From NCBI GenBank assembly GCA_949152475.1, contig OX424560.1, positions 23,499,106 to 23,563,105 of the forward strand: a DNA stretch of 64,000 nucleotides, written 5' to 3'. Origin of the DNA: Terebella lapidaria. Taxonomy: Eukaryota > Annelida > Polychaeta > Terebellida > Terebellidae. Positions within the stretch are counted from its first letter, which is position 1, and the number at the start of each line of letters is the position of its first letter. The notes beneath the pieces are model-generated. The model had not been told where the DNA came from and made no database searches. It worked only from the letters and a program-made list of their open reading frames with translations. This document shows, piece by piece, positions 31,401-44,436 of the stretch. Both the position numbers and the translations under genes were made by a program.

Positions 31401-34400
31401 AGGTCATAAGTCATAATAGTGCGGAATATAGCTTGAAATTAGAAATATTGGAATCAAACAGTTACCATAATGCCGACGCCGATGACGACGATGTGAGTTC
31501 CCTGATGACGAGCTTCTATGGCGGCCCGGTAGGTGGCAGCTCTGTCGTTGGAGGGACCGTCCGTTATCACCACCGCTACATTGTGCGCAGTGGCGCGGTC
31601 GCCAGACTGACCGTTGAACACCCGCTCACTCATGTAACTATTGGAAGGAATAATAGTTCCGATGTACATTTGCAAGTATTTGTGTTTGTTAATGAATAGG
31701 AAGAACACTTAGTCAGATAGCCTTGATTCTGTTGGTTAAAAATGTTTGAGGATAAGTGAATTTATATTAGGGTATATTTCATTCAAAATCAGGAGAAAGT
31801 ATCTTCTGTACATACTTCAAAGCACCAGCAGTATTGGTTGTGCCTCCCGTGTATGAGAACATGACCATATCAGCAGCATTCGCACTGCCACGCATATCAT
31901 CTAGACCCATCCGCATCTGCACGTCATTGGAAAACGTCATAACAGACGTGCGAATGGCGTCATCTGCTATTGGCAGCTCGTTGACCAATCCGCGCACGAC
32001 ACGTAGCATCTCGTAATAGGGCCTGCGCTCCATGCTGGAGGAAGAGTCGATAAGGAAGACGACATCTGCCTGGTCTCTGCAACCTGATTAGTCACGATAT
32101 ATATAACATTTTGATCAGAGTATTCGGGGGACAGTAGCATCAGAAAAGGGACACTTAATCAAATCGTCCATTCCAGATGGATTATTCGGATTTGATTCAA
32201 CATATTGTTTTTATCACGTGAAATTATCAGGGTAGCTCAGAGGTCAGCATGTTATGATAATCTACGTACCACTCTGACAGTTGTGCCCGGCGAAGCCCCG
32301 AGGACACAAACAGACGTAACTGTCCGCTCTCTCGACACAGGTACCCCCATGTTGACAGGGACTCGAGTCACAGTGGGAGATAACTGAAACATATTATCAA
32401 AGTCAGGCGTGGTCGATTCTTTCGACAAGTACCAAACAAAAATCAGACGAGTCGATATAAAAATTTATACATGGACGTCATCACGATCGAGTTGATACTT
32501 GTTCGACAACGAAGTGTCTCCCTTTCGATGAACCCTGACGTGTATGGTGCAGGACTTGTAGAGTCGGCTACCTGGCCATGAACACCTTCCAAAAATTTGA
32601 AGAACGTACCTGTACAGATGACCTCATGGACCCGCGACATTCTTTCAGCGAGTTGGTCGAAGCTTTCCGCCCGGATGACGTTCCGCTCCACTGGTTCCGT
32701 TGCTATGGCTTCCACTTCCTCCTGGTTAACCCAGCGGGTGATTGCCACGACAACAACGTAGATATTCGACATCCTGGCCTTAACAGCTTCAGTTAGTGTG
32801 TCAGTCATGTTGTTCGAACCGCCGTCAGTGAACAAGACGATGGAGTTGCGTGCATTTTGTCGATCACCACGTTCTGCACTGAAAATTTGTGTTCGCGCAA
32901 TGCGTAGAGCCTCGGCAGTATTCGTCGTCCCCGGTCGGTACTGTAGGTCACGAACTTCCTGCGCCTGAGCAGTGACGTTGCGGGAGTCGTCCAAGTACGT
33001 GTGTACTTCCGATGACGTCGAGAACGTCATGACGGCGGCATTGTTTCCGTTGGGACGGACAGAATCCAAGATGAAATCAGCGACTGAGTTTTTGACGATC
33101 TGAAAGTTTTCATAACCAACACTTCCAGATGTGTCCAGGATGAACGCTATGTCGTTCAGCGACAAGCACTCTGGAAAACAGAGGGATTTGACATGGTACA
33201 AACGGGATAACGTCATATAGGAATTCGATACTTCGATAGAGCATGTGTATATTTATTATATCACCCCAGAATGATCATTCCTGAGGAGAAGTTTGTGCTG
33301 ACCTGAAGCCACGTCGCACGTAAGAGTAACTATCCTGCGCCTGATGGCCACAAGGTCGTCAAAGTCATCCACCCGGAACACGAAATCCTCGGTGGGTTGG
33401 TTACCGATACTCTCCAACTCATCCTGGTTCACCTGTCGAATAGACCCACTGTAATGAATTGAATCGGCTGATACGCCGATCATTCAATGGCAAACAGCGA
33501 CCTGAAGCATTCCTTTCACCTATATCTTATGGTTTGGGCAATAAGGTCGATATTCATATATATAATATCAAGCTTAAGCATCCCAATCAAACTTTGCCAG
33601 CAAATTTTACCGATCCCTAGTATCCATGTGCGAGGTAAATTGCACTGTAATCCCTACCGTGTCTCCAATGCCGACTGCAATGAGAGCTATGCCTTTGTCC
33701 CTGGCCCGGTCAGCCTCCACGCTCGTCAGGTTAAGGTCAGGGTTAGACTCTCCGTCGGTCAACACCACAGCCAGGTTATTGACGGAGGTACGTTCACCGT
33801 TCATGGGCCGAAACATATGGTCGGTTGCGTAACGGATACCTGCAAGATTTGTTTTCCAATTCATTCACTCAAATGTGTTTCTTATGGGGATCGGTTGGAG
33901 CAAAAGTCCGAGCTTATCCTAATTCACCTGCCAATTCAGCAACCAATGTGTATACATGTATAAATATGCGGAGATAAGTCAGATAACCATGAACAAGAAA
34001 GTTTAGTGAATAAATTCGGCGTACCTGCTGCTGTGTTTGTTTTCTCATCTTTCCACTCTATATTCAAAATGGCGTCCTGTAGCTCTTCTTTGCCGCTGTA
34101 CGTGTCCAGGTCGAACTGTGGGTACGCCACGTTACCATAGGTAACGACTCCCACCTATAGGTAGTTGACGAGTCAAATGCTTTCAAAACTGTATTGATTT
34201 CAGATGCAGAGATAATGAGGTTATAACTTTAGGTACGTTCTGCTCAGGATATGGAAATGAAAGTTGGTTTTCTTCTTAGATTCGTATGATATTCTTCATA
34301 ACCCACCCTGCTTCCTTTGTCGGATATCTCGAGATCCTCGACGATGAACTTGCAGAAGTCAAGGATGTTTCTCCAGTTGTCCAGGCCGATACTACCCGAG

Positions 34401-35806
34401 GAGTCCAGTATAAACACGAGATCAAGGTGTGTCCTACAGGTACTCGGCTCAACACCTGAGGATTCACGGGATGTATGGTTGGTCAGTCCGACTCATTGGT
34501 ACATTTTCAAAGAAATGATGATTCAGTCGTTGGGAACACATTTACAGATAACGTGAATGCGGATTGATATGCTCTCAGAGAATTCGTATATTGCTCTCCC
34601 CCTATGACACTTGCTTGCTCAGAAACGCCATTGGGTATATTGGACGAAGCATTAGTTCACTTTTCTTCATCATTAGAAGCAATAATTATCATTCATGAAA
34701 GGAATTATGACACTAATAACTCATTCCAGATTTACCCAAATCATCAACCACATGTCTTACATACCCGAGCAAGCAGTGGTAGCTAGGTCTTCAATCAAGT
34801 AGTCAAGATCCCTAAACTCGGCCACTGTGTAGGGTTTGCCGCTAGATGAGAGCTTCGCAAGCTGCTGTTCGTCCACTTCATCCGTGATACCCACGGAGAC
34901 AACAACTGTTCCCTCGTCCTCGAGCCGCTCTGCTGCGGGTATCGTTTCGCTTTCCTGCTCGTTAGGTACACCATCCGTTATAAGAATTACGACGTTCTTT
35001 GCGTCGCTTCGGTCGCCGTTTTCCGCGGCGAAGAGCGAAGTACGCGCCAAGTTCAAACCGCCTGCGATGTTCGTACGACCGCCGACGTATCGCATCGAGA
35101 GAATCGCACGCCGCAACGACGACGCGTTCTCGTGCTCGGGAAAAGTAAACTCCACGTTAGGAACGTTGGAGTACTTCACCGCTGCGAATCGTACGCCGTC
35201 ATTGCCAATCTGCAAGGAGCCATGGTCGACAATGTCAACCATGAACTTGAGAAGCCGATCCCAGTTCTGCGGATGGGCGTCGTTAATGCTCCCACTTGAG
35301 TCGACAACGAAAGCGACGTCAACTTTCCCACAGCCGTCTGAAAAGTATTGCGAGAGGTGCGTGGATAATGAAGATGTTTTGAGAGAGGCGTGCTGCATTT
35401 GATCGTTTAGCCAACACGTCTGTTTCACTAACATTCGTCTACAAATTCCATCTTGTTTAACGATGAAGAAAGTTTTCGGATGTCGGCAGGGTTCCATAAT
35501 GACAGTGTATGTATTTCTGATTTTCAGAACTTGAATATAATTCAAATTCCAACTGAATTTGAATCTCTAAATGATTTTGAATGGATTTTCGTACATGTAT
35601 TGGCACATCTTCCAATATCCCTGAGTTTAACTGTTTTTTTACTATGTTTGTTTTTTTTCCTGATACTTTGGATTCGTTGTCATACGAACTGTATTCGAAT
35701 ACATACCGTTTATTTCGGTAGAAATCTGTCGTTTGATTCGCTCAGTTGGGAGAGACTGTGCAGAAAAGATCAGGGTGAAGAGGCAGATTGAAGTGTACCA
35801 GCGCAT
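28480..35806 (-). CDS. Secreted multi-VWA/EGF protein, gene VWA-2 (6 VWA, 3 EGF)
   Basis: There are 17 coding exons in transcript order: 35707-35806, 34765-35337, 34307-34455, 34025-34154, 33658-33839, 33303-33432, 32610-33170, 32270-32383, 31816-32083, 31466-31637, 31110-31251, 30832-30945, 30396-30705, 29959-30212, 29565-29678, 28968-29279, 28480-28730. They total 3876 bp (1291 aa) with consistent phases. The signal peptide is [18 protein letters not shown], followed by a basic site ERIKRQ. Rough module positions: VWA 34-224, VWA 225-421, VWA 422-608, EGF 609-646, VWA 647-840, EGF 841-878, VWA 879-1066, EGF 1067-1104, VWA 1105-1291. The MIDAS motifs are DSSGS, DSSGS, DTSGS, DSSSS, DVSAS and DASGS. 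The EGFs start VISHC, NVDEC and DENEC; the last two fit the calcium-binding type. It has no transmembrane segment. VWA domains bind ligands through Mg2+ at MIDAS; a matrix role is inferred. It starts about 640 bp downstream of gene VWA-1. Confidence 0.85.
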
Positions 35807-35858
35807 CTTGACCTGGTGAAACGGTACAGAGAGGAAGTAGGCGTAAGATAAGCATTTG

Positions 35859-35868
35859 ATATATACAC
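35859..35868 (-). promoter_or_regulatory. Possible TATA box of gene VWA-2
   Basis: TGTATATATC on the minus strand lies about 55 bp upstream of the start codon of gene VWA-2. The placement fits a short 5' UTR, but the call is weak in AT-rich DNA. Confidence 0.3.
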
Positions 35869-36379
35869 GGCGTAGGCAGGTATAGGTCATAAGGCCGACA
35901 TGCAAGTCAAACGGTTGTCTGTCATTTTTGTCGTGAAATCTGAAATTGGAAGTTAGAGAGAAACGAAAAATATGAAAACGGAAGTAGGTGAAAAAAAGAG
36001 ACGGAATGAATAAGTACATTGCAAATGAGTTGTAAAATTATTTATTAAATCATATGCTTCGTTTATACAATAATATACGTGTTACAAAGCACTATGTGAA
36101 AAACACATTAGATCATGAACGAAACTAGCGTTCCTGTGGCGAATGATCGTAAAAGTACATAAGCACAACGCATACATATGAGCACCAAATCGCAACGTAA
36201 AATGTACTAACGATCTCATAAATACTGTGTAAAATACTTAAACTATAAAATGGTCACTTTTCAGTACGCTAGATTTTGAATGCTACTAGTATATAGAGAG
36301 TATACAATATAGTTTCCTTGTATAGATTGATACTTGATCATAGTTTTGCATCACGGGAAGGAATGAATGACCAGTTTTG

Positions 36380-36385
36380 TTTATT
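36380..36385 (-). terminator. Polyadenylation signal of gene VWA-1
   Basis: AATAAA on the minus strand 63 bases after the stop; a second lies at 36041-36046. Which one is used cannot be told from sequence. Confidence 0.45.
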
Positions 36386-36448
36386 CATTCTAAAACTAAC
36401 TTCATTGTTAGGTTAACTAAAAGCTTCAATAAAATTGGCAGCTTTTAA

Positions 36449-37421
36449 CTAAGCACAAAGCAGATCCAAAATGCGATCAGCCTGCGGTTCCATGTCGCTT
36501 CTAGACGCTATGTAGAAGACGTTCTCGGACGCTGGACTGTCGCCGACCGCCTCCATTTCCCCTCGGTTGACGTCACTTCCGATGCCGATGGACACGATAC
36601 GGACGCCCGCTTGTCTTGCGAGATCTGCCTCCACTCTCGTCCGATCCTGCTCGCGATTTGAGCGCCCGTCCGATACGAAAATCGCCAAGTTCTGTACCCC
36701 GATACGATCACCATTCCCCGTGGTGAAAACCTCGTTCCTCATGGCCCGCAGTGCGCTTGCGCTGTTCGTCCCGATTATGCCCATGTCATTATCGTAAGCT
36801 ATGGCATTGGTCACCTCCAGCTGGTTTGTGAAGCGGTCCAGCTGGAAGCGTACAGTCGGCTCCGTCTGGTACGTTATAACCGCCAGGCGAGTACGCCCCT
36901 GGTTAAAGTTGAGGCCCGTTGCTAGGTAACGCGCGGTCCTCTGGGCCAGTTCGTAGTCGTAATCTACGCTACCAGATGCGTCCAGAACAACGGCCACATC
37001 GTATGTGTTGGTGCATTCTACAGAGAAAATTGGATATTAATACAAATTGGAAATATACGCTTCTGAATATTTTACATGTAATCACATAAATACATGCACC
37101 AACAGGATTCGATTTTTTAATACATTTAATACTTTGAAAAAAGATTAATAATGGGATTGAATAAAAATGAATAATGGAATTGAATAAAATTGCATAATTT
37201 TTAGTACTCGCTGGTACGACTCTGATTGTACTTATCATTGTACTCACGTCTCTCACAGTTGACTCCGGTGAATGTATCCGGACAGACACACCTGTACGCG
37301 TGCAGGGTGTCCACGCACTGACCGTTCGTACACGGCTCCATCGAGCACTCGTTCACATCTGCCACCGTATCATAGGCATTGTTGAATTCATGATTGAATT
37401 GAGCATGTTATTGTTTGAGGT

Positions 37422-37456
<35 letters not shown>

Positions 37457-40400
37457 GATGTAGATGTGTGTGTACATTTAGCCACGACTTGTTCAGGGTT
37501 TTTTATCATTGATACGCACATACTCTGGAATTATTCGTATGTACATAATCATGTGATTTGTATCTTCTTACTATCACACATGGCCATGGAAAGGGCGTCG
37601 ACGATGCCCCCGAGCTCCGAGAAGCGGTTGACGTTGAAGATGTTTGACTCCGCCGGTCTGCTAGCGAGACCCTTCATTTCCAGACTCTCGGGGTCATTCT
37701 CCACGCTACCAATGATGATGTGAATTCCCGCCATACGCGCCTCCATCGCTTCCACGAGTGTATTCTCGCGCTCCATCGTCGACTCTCCATCGGAGATCAG
37801 TATAACGATATTGGCCGCGTCTTCGCGATCGCCGTTTTCGGGCGTGAACAGTTGCTCGCGGATCATGCGCAGTGCGGCGGCGATGTTCGTCTGACCTCGC
37901 GTATATGGGATGGTACGCACGGCTTGGAGTACGTCTTCCTTCAGCGTATAACGCCCGAGCGGAAATGACATCACAGCATCGTCGGCGAAAGTCACGGCTC
38001 CAACGTGAGCACGATCGGCACGTACCTCCAGCGAGTCGATGACGTCAGAGACAAACTGCAGCACGGTAGCGAACCTACTCTCTTGGATACTACCTGACGC
38101 GTCAATCGCGAATATAATATCTAGTCGCCCATCGCAAGCTGCAAGAAAACAAGAACATCATTTTCGATAACACTATTAAGAATCGATGAAATATATTGAC
38201 TTTATCAATTATTATGATTATATAAAATACATGTAGTGGCGATACTCGATATTTTAACTATCCAACAAATTGACTTATCACTGTCATGACAGCATGATCA
38301 CCTGACTGATGACGTCACTGACCTCTCTCGCAGTTCCGCCCGGATCTGCCCTCCGCACAGAGACACTCGTAGGCATTGAGTTTGTCGACACAAATGCTTC
38401 CAACTCCCTGGCATGGGTTGCTCGCGCATTCATTAACATCTAAACGTAACAATTGATAAATTTTATGGGCTTCTTAGATGTTAAGTTATTAATTTTAATT
38501 TAGTGAAAATTTGGTGATGGTGTACATGTATCAATCATCTGCAGTTGGAGTTTTGAAAGCTCGCAAACATTTGATTTTTTTACCATTGCATACAGCTCTA
38601 GTCAGTTTATCGCCCAGTCCGAATAAATCCTCGATATCCAGAACTTCCGAGAAGTTTTCATCATCTGGATCACTCGCGAATGCTCGCAGCTCTTCCCGAG
38701 CAAACTTTCCCTTGACGTCCACCCCCACGGCAAGAATGGAGATGCCCTGCGCATGCGCCCGAGCGGCCTCGGCGAAAGCGAGCTGCCTATTGGTCGACTG
38801 GCCGTCAGTGAAAACAATGGCGATGTTTCTAGCCGAAGGATCGTCGCCATTTCGAACAGTGAAGGATTCGTCGATGAGCATGCGTATTGCATCGGCACTG
38901 TTCGTAGTCGCCGGGAAAAATGGATAGCTCACAGCGTCAACCATCTTCATCACTCCATCGTATTCTCCAAGGTCAATCCTGGGGTAGAAAAGGATGAAAA
39001 CAATCAAGCATTCTCTTTTTCAAGTTTACCTGCGGTTTGAGCTACTGCGTTGGTTCAAATGAACCAGATTAGTCTTGTATATTATATCGTTGTCCAATTC
39101 TTTCTCTAGATCAAGTCAGTTTTATATCATTACATGTATACTGTATTTTGGCACTTTTACAACTGAAGCACTTCCAAGGTCCATAATTCCGTAAATCTTG
39201 ATCATCTACCTTTTGACGGCCGCGTCCCCGAAGGTGACCACGCCTACAGACTGCCCACTGGGCACGTCCATGTTGAGGTGCTTGATCAAGTACTTGGCGA
39301 AATCCTGAATTCGGTAGTAACTACTCCGACCCATGCTACTGGAGCCATCCAGGACCAGAACCACGTCAGCGGGGTTGGGGCAGGCTGGTAGGAAGATTTC
39401 CGATATTTGGGAGGAATTTCAATGTGGTTATCTACTATTATGTGGTTAATATTATCTGCTAAATATTTCAAAAGTTAGTCCATTGCTTGTGTTGATGTGT
39501 TTGTCGTATACAAAACCAATTGATGTGCCAATAGTGAACAGTTTCCAGAAAAAAGGCTGACCTATCTCGCAGTTGATCCCTGCGAATCCCTCAGGGCAAA
39601 TGCAGGTGTATGTTCCGTACTCTTTAATACACTGTCCGCCGTTTCTACATGGTTTATTTCGACACTCATTGCGATCTGAAAAGAATGGTATACCATTGAC
39701 AGTCTCAACCAATTTACTCTGCTAAGATCGAATCCATAAAAATGACAATCTATGGTAGGTGCAGTATTGACTTGTACCATTGCAAACGGCGTTTTTGACG
39801 TTGTCGAAGATGTTGAAGATTTCGTTGTAATTGTTGACCATGAAGATGTTGTTACTGTCAGGATCCGAGGCCACCTCTCGGACCTCGTTCATGTTCACCC
39901 AGTTGGAAACTGCCACCACGAAAATCTGCGGAACATAATTAACTGGTTAAGGTGTAGTTCTTGACCTCTCGTTCTGTTCTTACTCGGACTTCCTGAAATG
40001 TATCTCAGTGATATCAAGTATCTATGCCTTAAGATGACTTCGTAACGTCATAGATATTTCGCATTTACATGTTCATTTTTATTAACTGAAATAACTGTTG
40101 ATTTTAATTAACTGAATTCTCGAAACAATCAGATGTCAAGACCAGTTATATAAACTAAATTCTGCCAATTGTAAGCAATTCACCCTCCATATTCATGCTT
40201 TAGCCGCCGTCCCACATACCTTGATACCGGCTAGCCGGGTGAGTCTGGCTTCCTCCATCGTGTCCACAAACACGTCCGACCCGCCGTCCGTGAAGATGAC
40301 GATAACGTTACTCCGCTCCGGACGATCACCGTTCTCTGACGTAAACATGACGTCACGTGCCGTCCGCAGCGCCCCAGCCGTGTTCGTCGTACCGCCATTG

Positions 40401-42203
40401 TAGACAACCTGAGTTTCGGTTTCATTTCTTAAGTGTTTTTGAAACGTCCGAACCATTTCCATCGGATTGTTTTTTTATATTGAACTCTAGAACATAAACT
40501 GCCATTTTCATAGGCATACGTGTAAATGGCCTATCTTGCATTGTATTAATAATTTTGTATTTAGAGTCAGCTTACATTTTCTAAAGCGTTGACGATCTCC
40601 AGTCTAGTTGAGTACGTGTTGAGGTTCCAGAGGATGTTTGGATCGTTGCTGTACGTCATCACGCCGAGGCGGGCATCCCCTTCATCTATGCGCGCTATCT
40701 GGGTCAAATTACGCAGGAATGACGTCATCATCTTGAAGTTAGTCCCGCCCACGCTCCCAGAGGCGTCCAGGATAAACACCCAATCAGCAGACTCCGTGCA
40801 TTCTGTCCGGAATACAGGAACCGGAAGTTAACATATATTAGATTCAACGGCGACTTTGGTTCAAAATGTTTTTGTGACGAAGAAAATGTAATATTCACGA
40901 ATATTATATGTTCAGATGTGTTATGGCTATTAATGAATGTAGGCCTATGTGGATCCAAACTTTCACTTTAGAACTTGTATAGCAATGATTAGGAAGGAAA
41001 AATGAATAATTACCATACCTGCCACCACAGTACACGTGGTTTCTACGATCTCCTGTTGGATGGCACCTAGAGCCTCGAAGGAATCAGCATTGAAGACGAA
41101 CTGCTCCGAGGGATCGTCCGCTATCCCACGCAGCTCTTCTTGACTGGTCTTGTTCCCGATACCGATGGCAAACAGAATGATCCCCTCATCCCTAGCGTTA
41201 TCAGCCTCAGGGATCGTCAAGTTTTTGTCAAAAGTCGATTCGCCATCAGTGATGATGATTCCAATCCACGGGATTCCAGGCCGGGCACCTATATAAAAGA
41301 GGTTCAAAAGCTGTTTTGTATGTGTAAGAAAGCATGTTATATTTGTGTGTCTTTGTTATATTTATGAAGGCAGGAAATATGCGAGAGAAGCTTCGACATT
41401 GTATATATAGCAACTCTCCCGACTGAGCGTGTGTTTTTTTTAGTTTGGAATAATTTTTGAGAATTTTTTTGTCTGTATTTATGATAAAAATATGTTATTA
41501 TGTAGCTTTTGATTGTTGTTGTCCATTGTGTATATATATATATATCTATATTGCAACACGCCAATCCTACCATTAGCGAGAGTGAACATATCTCTGTACA
41601 TCAGGCGGATTCCTCCAGAGGTATTGGTATTCTGGTTAAGCCAGGGGATGTTACTTATCGCCGTGCTGACATTAGCGATGTTGCCATAGTCGTGCAAGTT
41701 GAAGGCCAAGGTGGCCTCATTTCCGTAGTAGTTGACCCCGATCTGGACCAGTTCTGGACCAATGGGAAACTCGCTTGCAATGCTGCGCGTGAAGTTGAGC
41801 ACGCGGTCCCAGTTCTCTTGCCCAATGGATCCAGATGAATCCAGGACGAAAATGATATCGGCGACGGCGCAACTGTCATCAGCTGTAGAAAGAGGGAATC
41901 ATCCTTGTTTTAGCTTTCTTTGTTTGATCGAATGTGCATTTTCTAACTTAAATTCCAAACCTATTTCCAAGAACGGTACAGTATGGTTCATATGGCAGGT
42001 AATTATGCAATCATTATCGTATTTTCAATGTCCCATGAATTTCTAAACAATATTCCAACATAAATTTAGGTTGTGAGTGGAATATTACTTTGACGTCTCA
42101 CGCGTTTGAGTATCTCGTCGGCTGAGTGTTCCTGTGCCGAGGCTATGGTGCTGACACTGGCCAACAACAGCAGGAACATTGCAATTACACCCATCTGCTT
42201 CAT
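36449..42203 (-). CDS. Secreted multi-VWA/EGF protein, gene VWA-1 (5 VWA, 3 EGF)
   Basis: There are 13 coding exons in transcript order: 42089-42203, 41571-41882, 41019-41288, 40576-40802, 40220-40408, 39778-39925, 39562-39675, 39210-39384, 38584-38978, 38323-38439, 37572-38138, 37248-37358, 36449-37017. They total 3309 bp (1102 aa) with consistent phases. The signal peptide is [20 protein letters not shown], then a furin-like site KRVRRQ. Rough module positions: VWA 39-232, VWA 233-420, EGF 421-458, VWA 459-648, EGF 649-687, VWA 688-876, EGF 877-913, VWA 914-1102. The MIDAS motifs are DSSGS, DASGS, DGSSS, DASGS and DASGS. The EGFs begin DRNEC, DVNEC and NVNEC. The order resembles matrilin- and collagen VI-like matrix proteins, though no collagen repeat or coiled coil is present. 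It is the middle gene of the tandem array. No membrane anchor is seen, so it is probably secreted. Confidence 0.87.
37424..37455. repeat. (TG)n microsatellite
   Basis: A pure TG dinucleotide run of about 30 bases inside an intron of gene VWA-1, between the last EGF exon and the preceding VWA exon. Confidence 0.9.
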
Positions 42204-44143
42204 TGTGGCTTGCCTCGTGTTGTCCTTAAGCCTGACATGTAATGAAATTTTTACGTGAAAAAATAGGTCATTTTTTAAGGTAATAGATAACAATAATAAT
42301 GCAGCAAAAACATTAGTTTTATAAATACTACATGTATATGTAATTTATCAAGTAGAATCAAGGCAGTAGCGAATGGAAGTAACAGGCTTGAAAAGTTTTA
42401 GAAGTATCGGAAAATTAGTAGTGAAATTATGTACATGTATTATCAACGTTGAACAAATGAAAGGATACATAGATACCTTGAGCAGCCAAGTATCAGGATT
42501 TGGAGAAGTATGCGGTTTCTTAGCATTCGAGAAATAAAACCTCTGGGAAGATTCGTACTTTAATCGCAAGCCAATGACGTGTGAAAATCATGAAACAAAA
42601 TTTGCGCGATGGAACCGCGAGTGCGCATTATTTTCAGTGACGCGCATGCTTTATTTCCAAGTATATTGCTTGTTTGTTGAAACAACATTCGGTCACGAGT
42701 TTGAAAGTGCATTCAAACATAGACCACGTACAAGGGGAAGAAAAATCCTATGTAATTTATATAAAAAAAACAAAATGTATATTACGTTTTCAAATATATA
42801 CTTATGTAACGGTCAGTGCAATTGCAAATATTTGGAATACAGCGTGCGTGAGAGTATGTAGCGAGATCTCGCCAAAAATCTCGAATTTAGGACCGATTTT
42901 CTGTTCATTTTGTGCGTGAAATGGATATTTTTGATCACTTTCACCCCCTCGTATCGTCGGAGACATCGATATTGATTATCTGTCAATGCGATTAATAGAC
43001 ACACGCTGTGGTCGGTGAAGTTACTAAATGCACAATGTAGTGAGTTCGTGTGTTTGATTTTCGTGTTAAATATCTGTCATTTTGAAGATTTTCTGCAAAC
43101 AAAGAACCGATTCGGCGCATCCCTGAAAAACCTGAAAGTCGGGTTCCACGCGCGGTTAACATCGGCCCCAATGAGATTAGATATGGTCGGATGCCGTCTG
43201 TGCAAATGAATACCTTGAACATCTTCGACGGTATTGAAGGCACCAAGTTCACTTTAAGGCGTGGTACGTCTGTGTTCCATGAAACGTATCGCGCAAAGTT
43301 TTTATTGCAATAAGTTTGTCATGTAGCTTTTAAATGTAAATGTAAATAATGAAGTTTAGTGATTTGTACGCGCTTAATTTGTAAGTTATTTTTGTTTACA
43401 AATAATTTAAATTTGTGTTCAGATCTTTTCGTCCTACTAATCGACCTTTTTGGGGCAGTTTCATGGTTTTATATGAAGCATGTAAATACAGTTACATATA
43501 CTCGTTGTGGCATAAACGTAATGCAGTAAGTTATAATTGCAGTAATGAGTTTTGCATACATCTTGCTGAAAAATTTGCTGTCTTCAAAGCAGAAATGTCC
43601 TGGGCTGGAGTTGAATGCACTGCTGCCAGAAATGCCCATAATATGAATAAAAATATTATTCCATGTCAGTGGGCAATAAAAACTGAAAAGATTCAGGCAA
43701 AAACTGGCAGCAGTAAATGAAATGTAGAAGCACGCAGCAAGGTCATTCCTTTAAGTTTGAAATTCTAGAATTATTAACATGCATTGTTAGCATGCATTAA
43801 TAGTATTGCTGGTAAAAAAAAATAACATTAATAAAAAAAGTATATTGTCTTTATATGTGTAATATGCATATGGAAGTTGGAGATCAGTTCGTGACATGAA
43901 TCAGCAGTATGAAAATTGAAACGAGCAGAATTTGTTCAATAAAATGAGAAGGAAATGAAAGTCCGTATTAGTAATTGCTTAAAGAAATTAATATACAGTC
44001 GTTGACATATAACAGTCATGGAAATACTAAATTTAATAAAGTAACAATCTTGTGATTTTGACCAAATATTCTAGAATCCAATGAAAAGAATCGACGCTGG
44101 AAATATGATTTGGAAATTTAGTATTTCATGAATGAGCACTTAC
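42204..44143. other. Upstream region of gene VWA-1, probable first intron
   Basis: No coding region is recognisable. If the proposed leader exon is right, most of this is intron 1. Confidence 0.4.
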
Positions 44144-44436
44144 CTTTACAACTGCTTCAGTCGTGAACGAAATCAATCTTTATCCGTTCTTAAATTTATG
44201 CACAAATTTTCCTAAGTATCCATAAGTTACATGTATAATCCACGTGGAAAATGTGACAAAAAGGCACCGAAACCCGCAAAAATGCAGCGATAGTTCGGTG
44301 ATGGTCCAAATATTTCCTAGTGGATAAAAAATGCACGACAAGTCACGAGTCTCTGACAGTGACAATGAGATGTCCTAATTAGGTCCAGGGAGCTGCAGCA
44401 TGATGTCCCTGATGAAAAATTACACGCCTTTATATA
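44144..44436 (-). promoter_or_regulatory. Possible promoter and 5' UTR exon of gene VWA-1
   Basis: On the minus strand a TATATAAA box (44429-44436) is followed about 285 bases later by a consensus donor, AAAG|GTAAGT, with its last exon base at 44144. A plausible acceptor, TGTCAG|GC, lies about 25 bases upstream of the start codon at 42203. Together they suggest a leader exon spliced over an intron of about 1.9 kb. This is inference from splice and core-promoter consensus only. Confidence 0.4.

Larger units (their letters stand above)
35807..36448. other. Spacer between genes VWA-1 and VWA-2
   Basis: Holds the 3' UTR of gene VWA-1, with minus-strand AATAAA signals at 36380-36385 and 36041-36046, and the promoter of gene VWA-2. 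No other gene is visible. Confidence 0.5.

Noticed and set aside
34836-35402. 188-residue plus-strand frame
   Set aside because: It is the antisense shadow of a VWA exon of gene VWA-2; the minus-strand reading has VWA motifs and correct splice sites.
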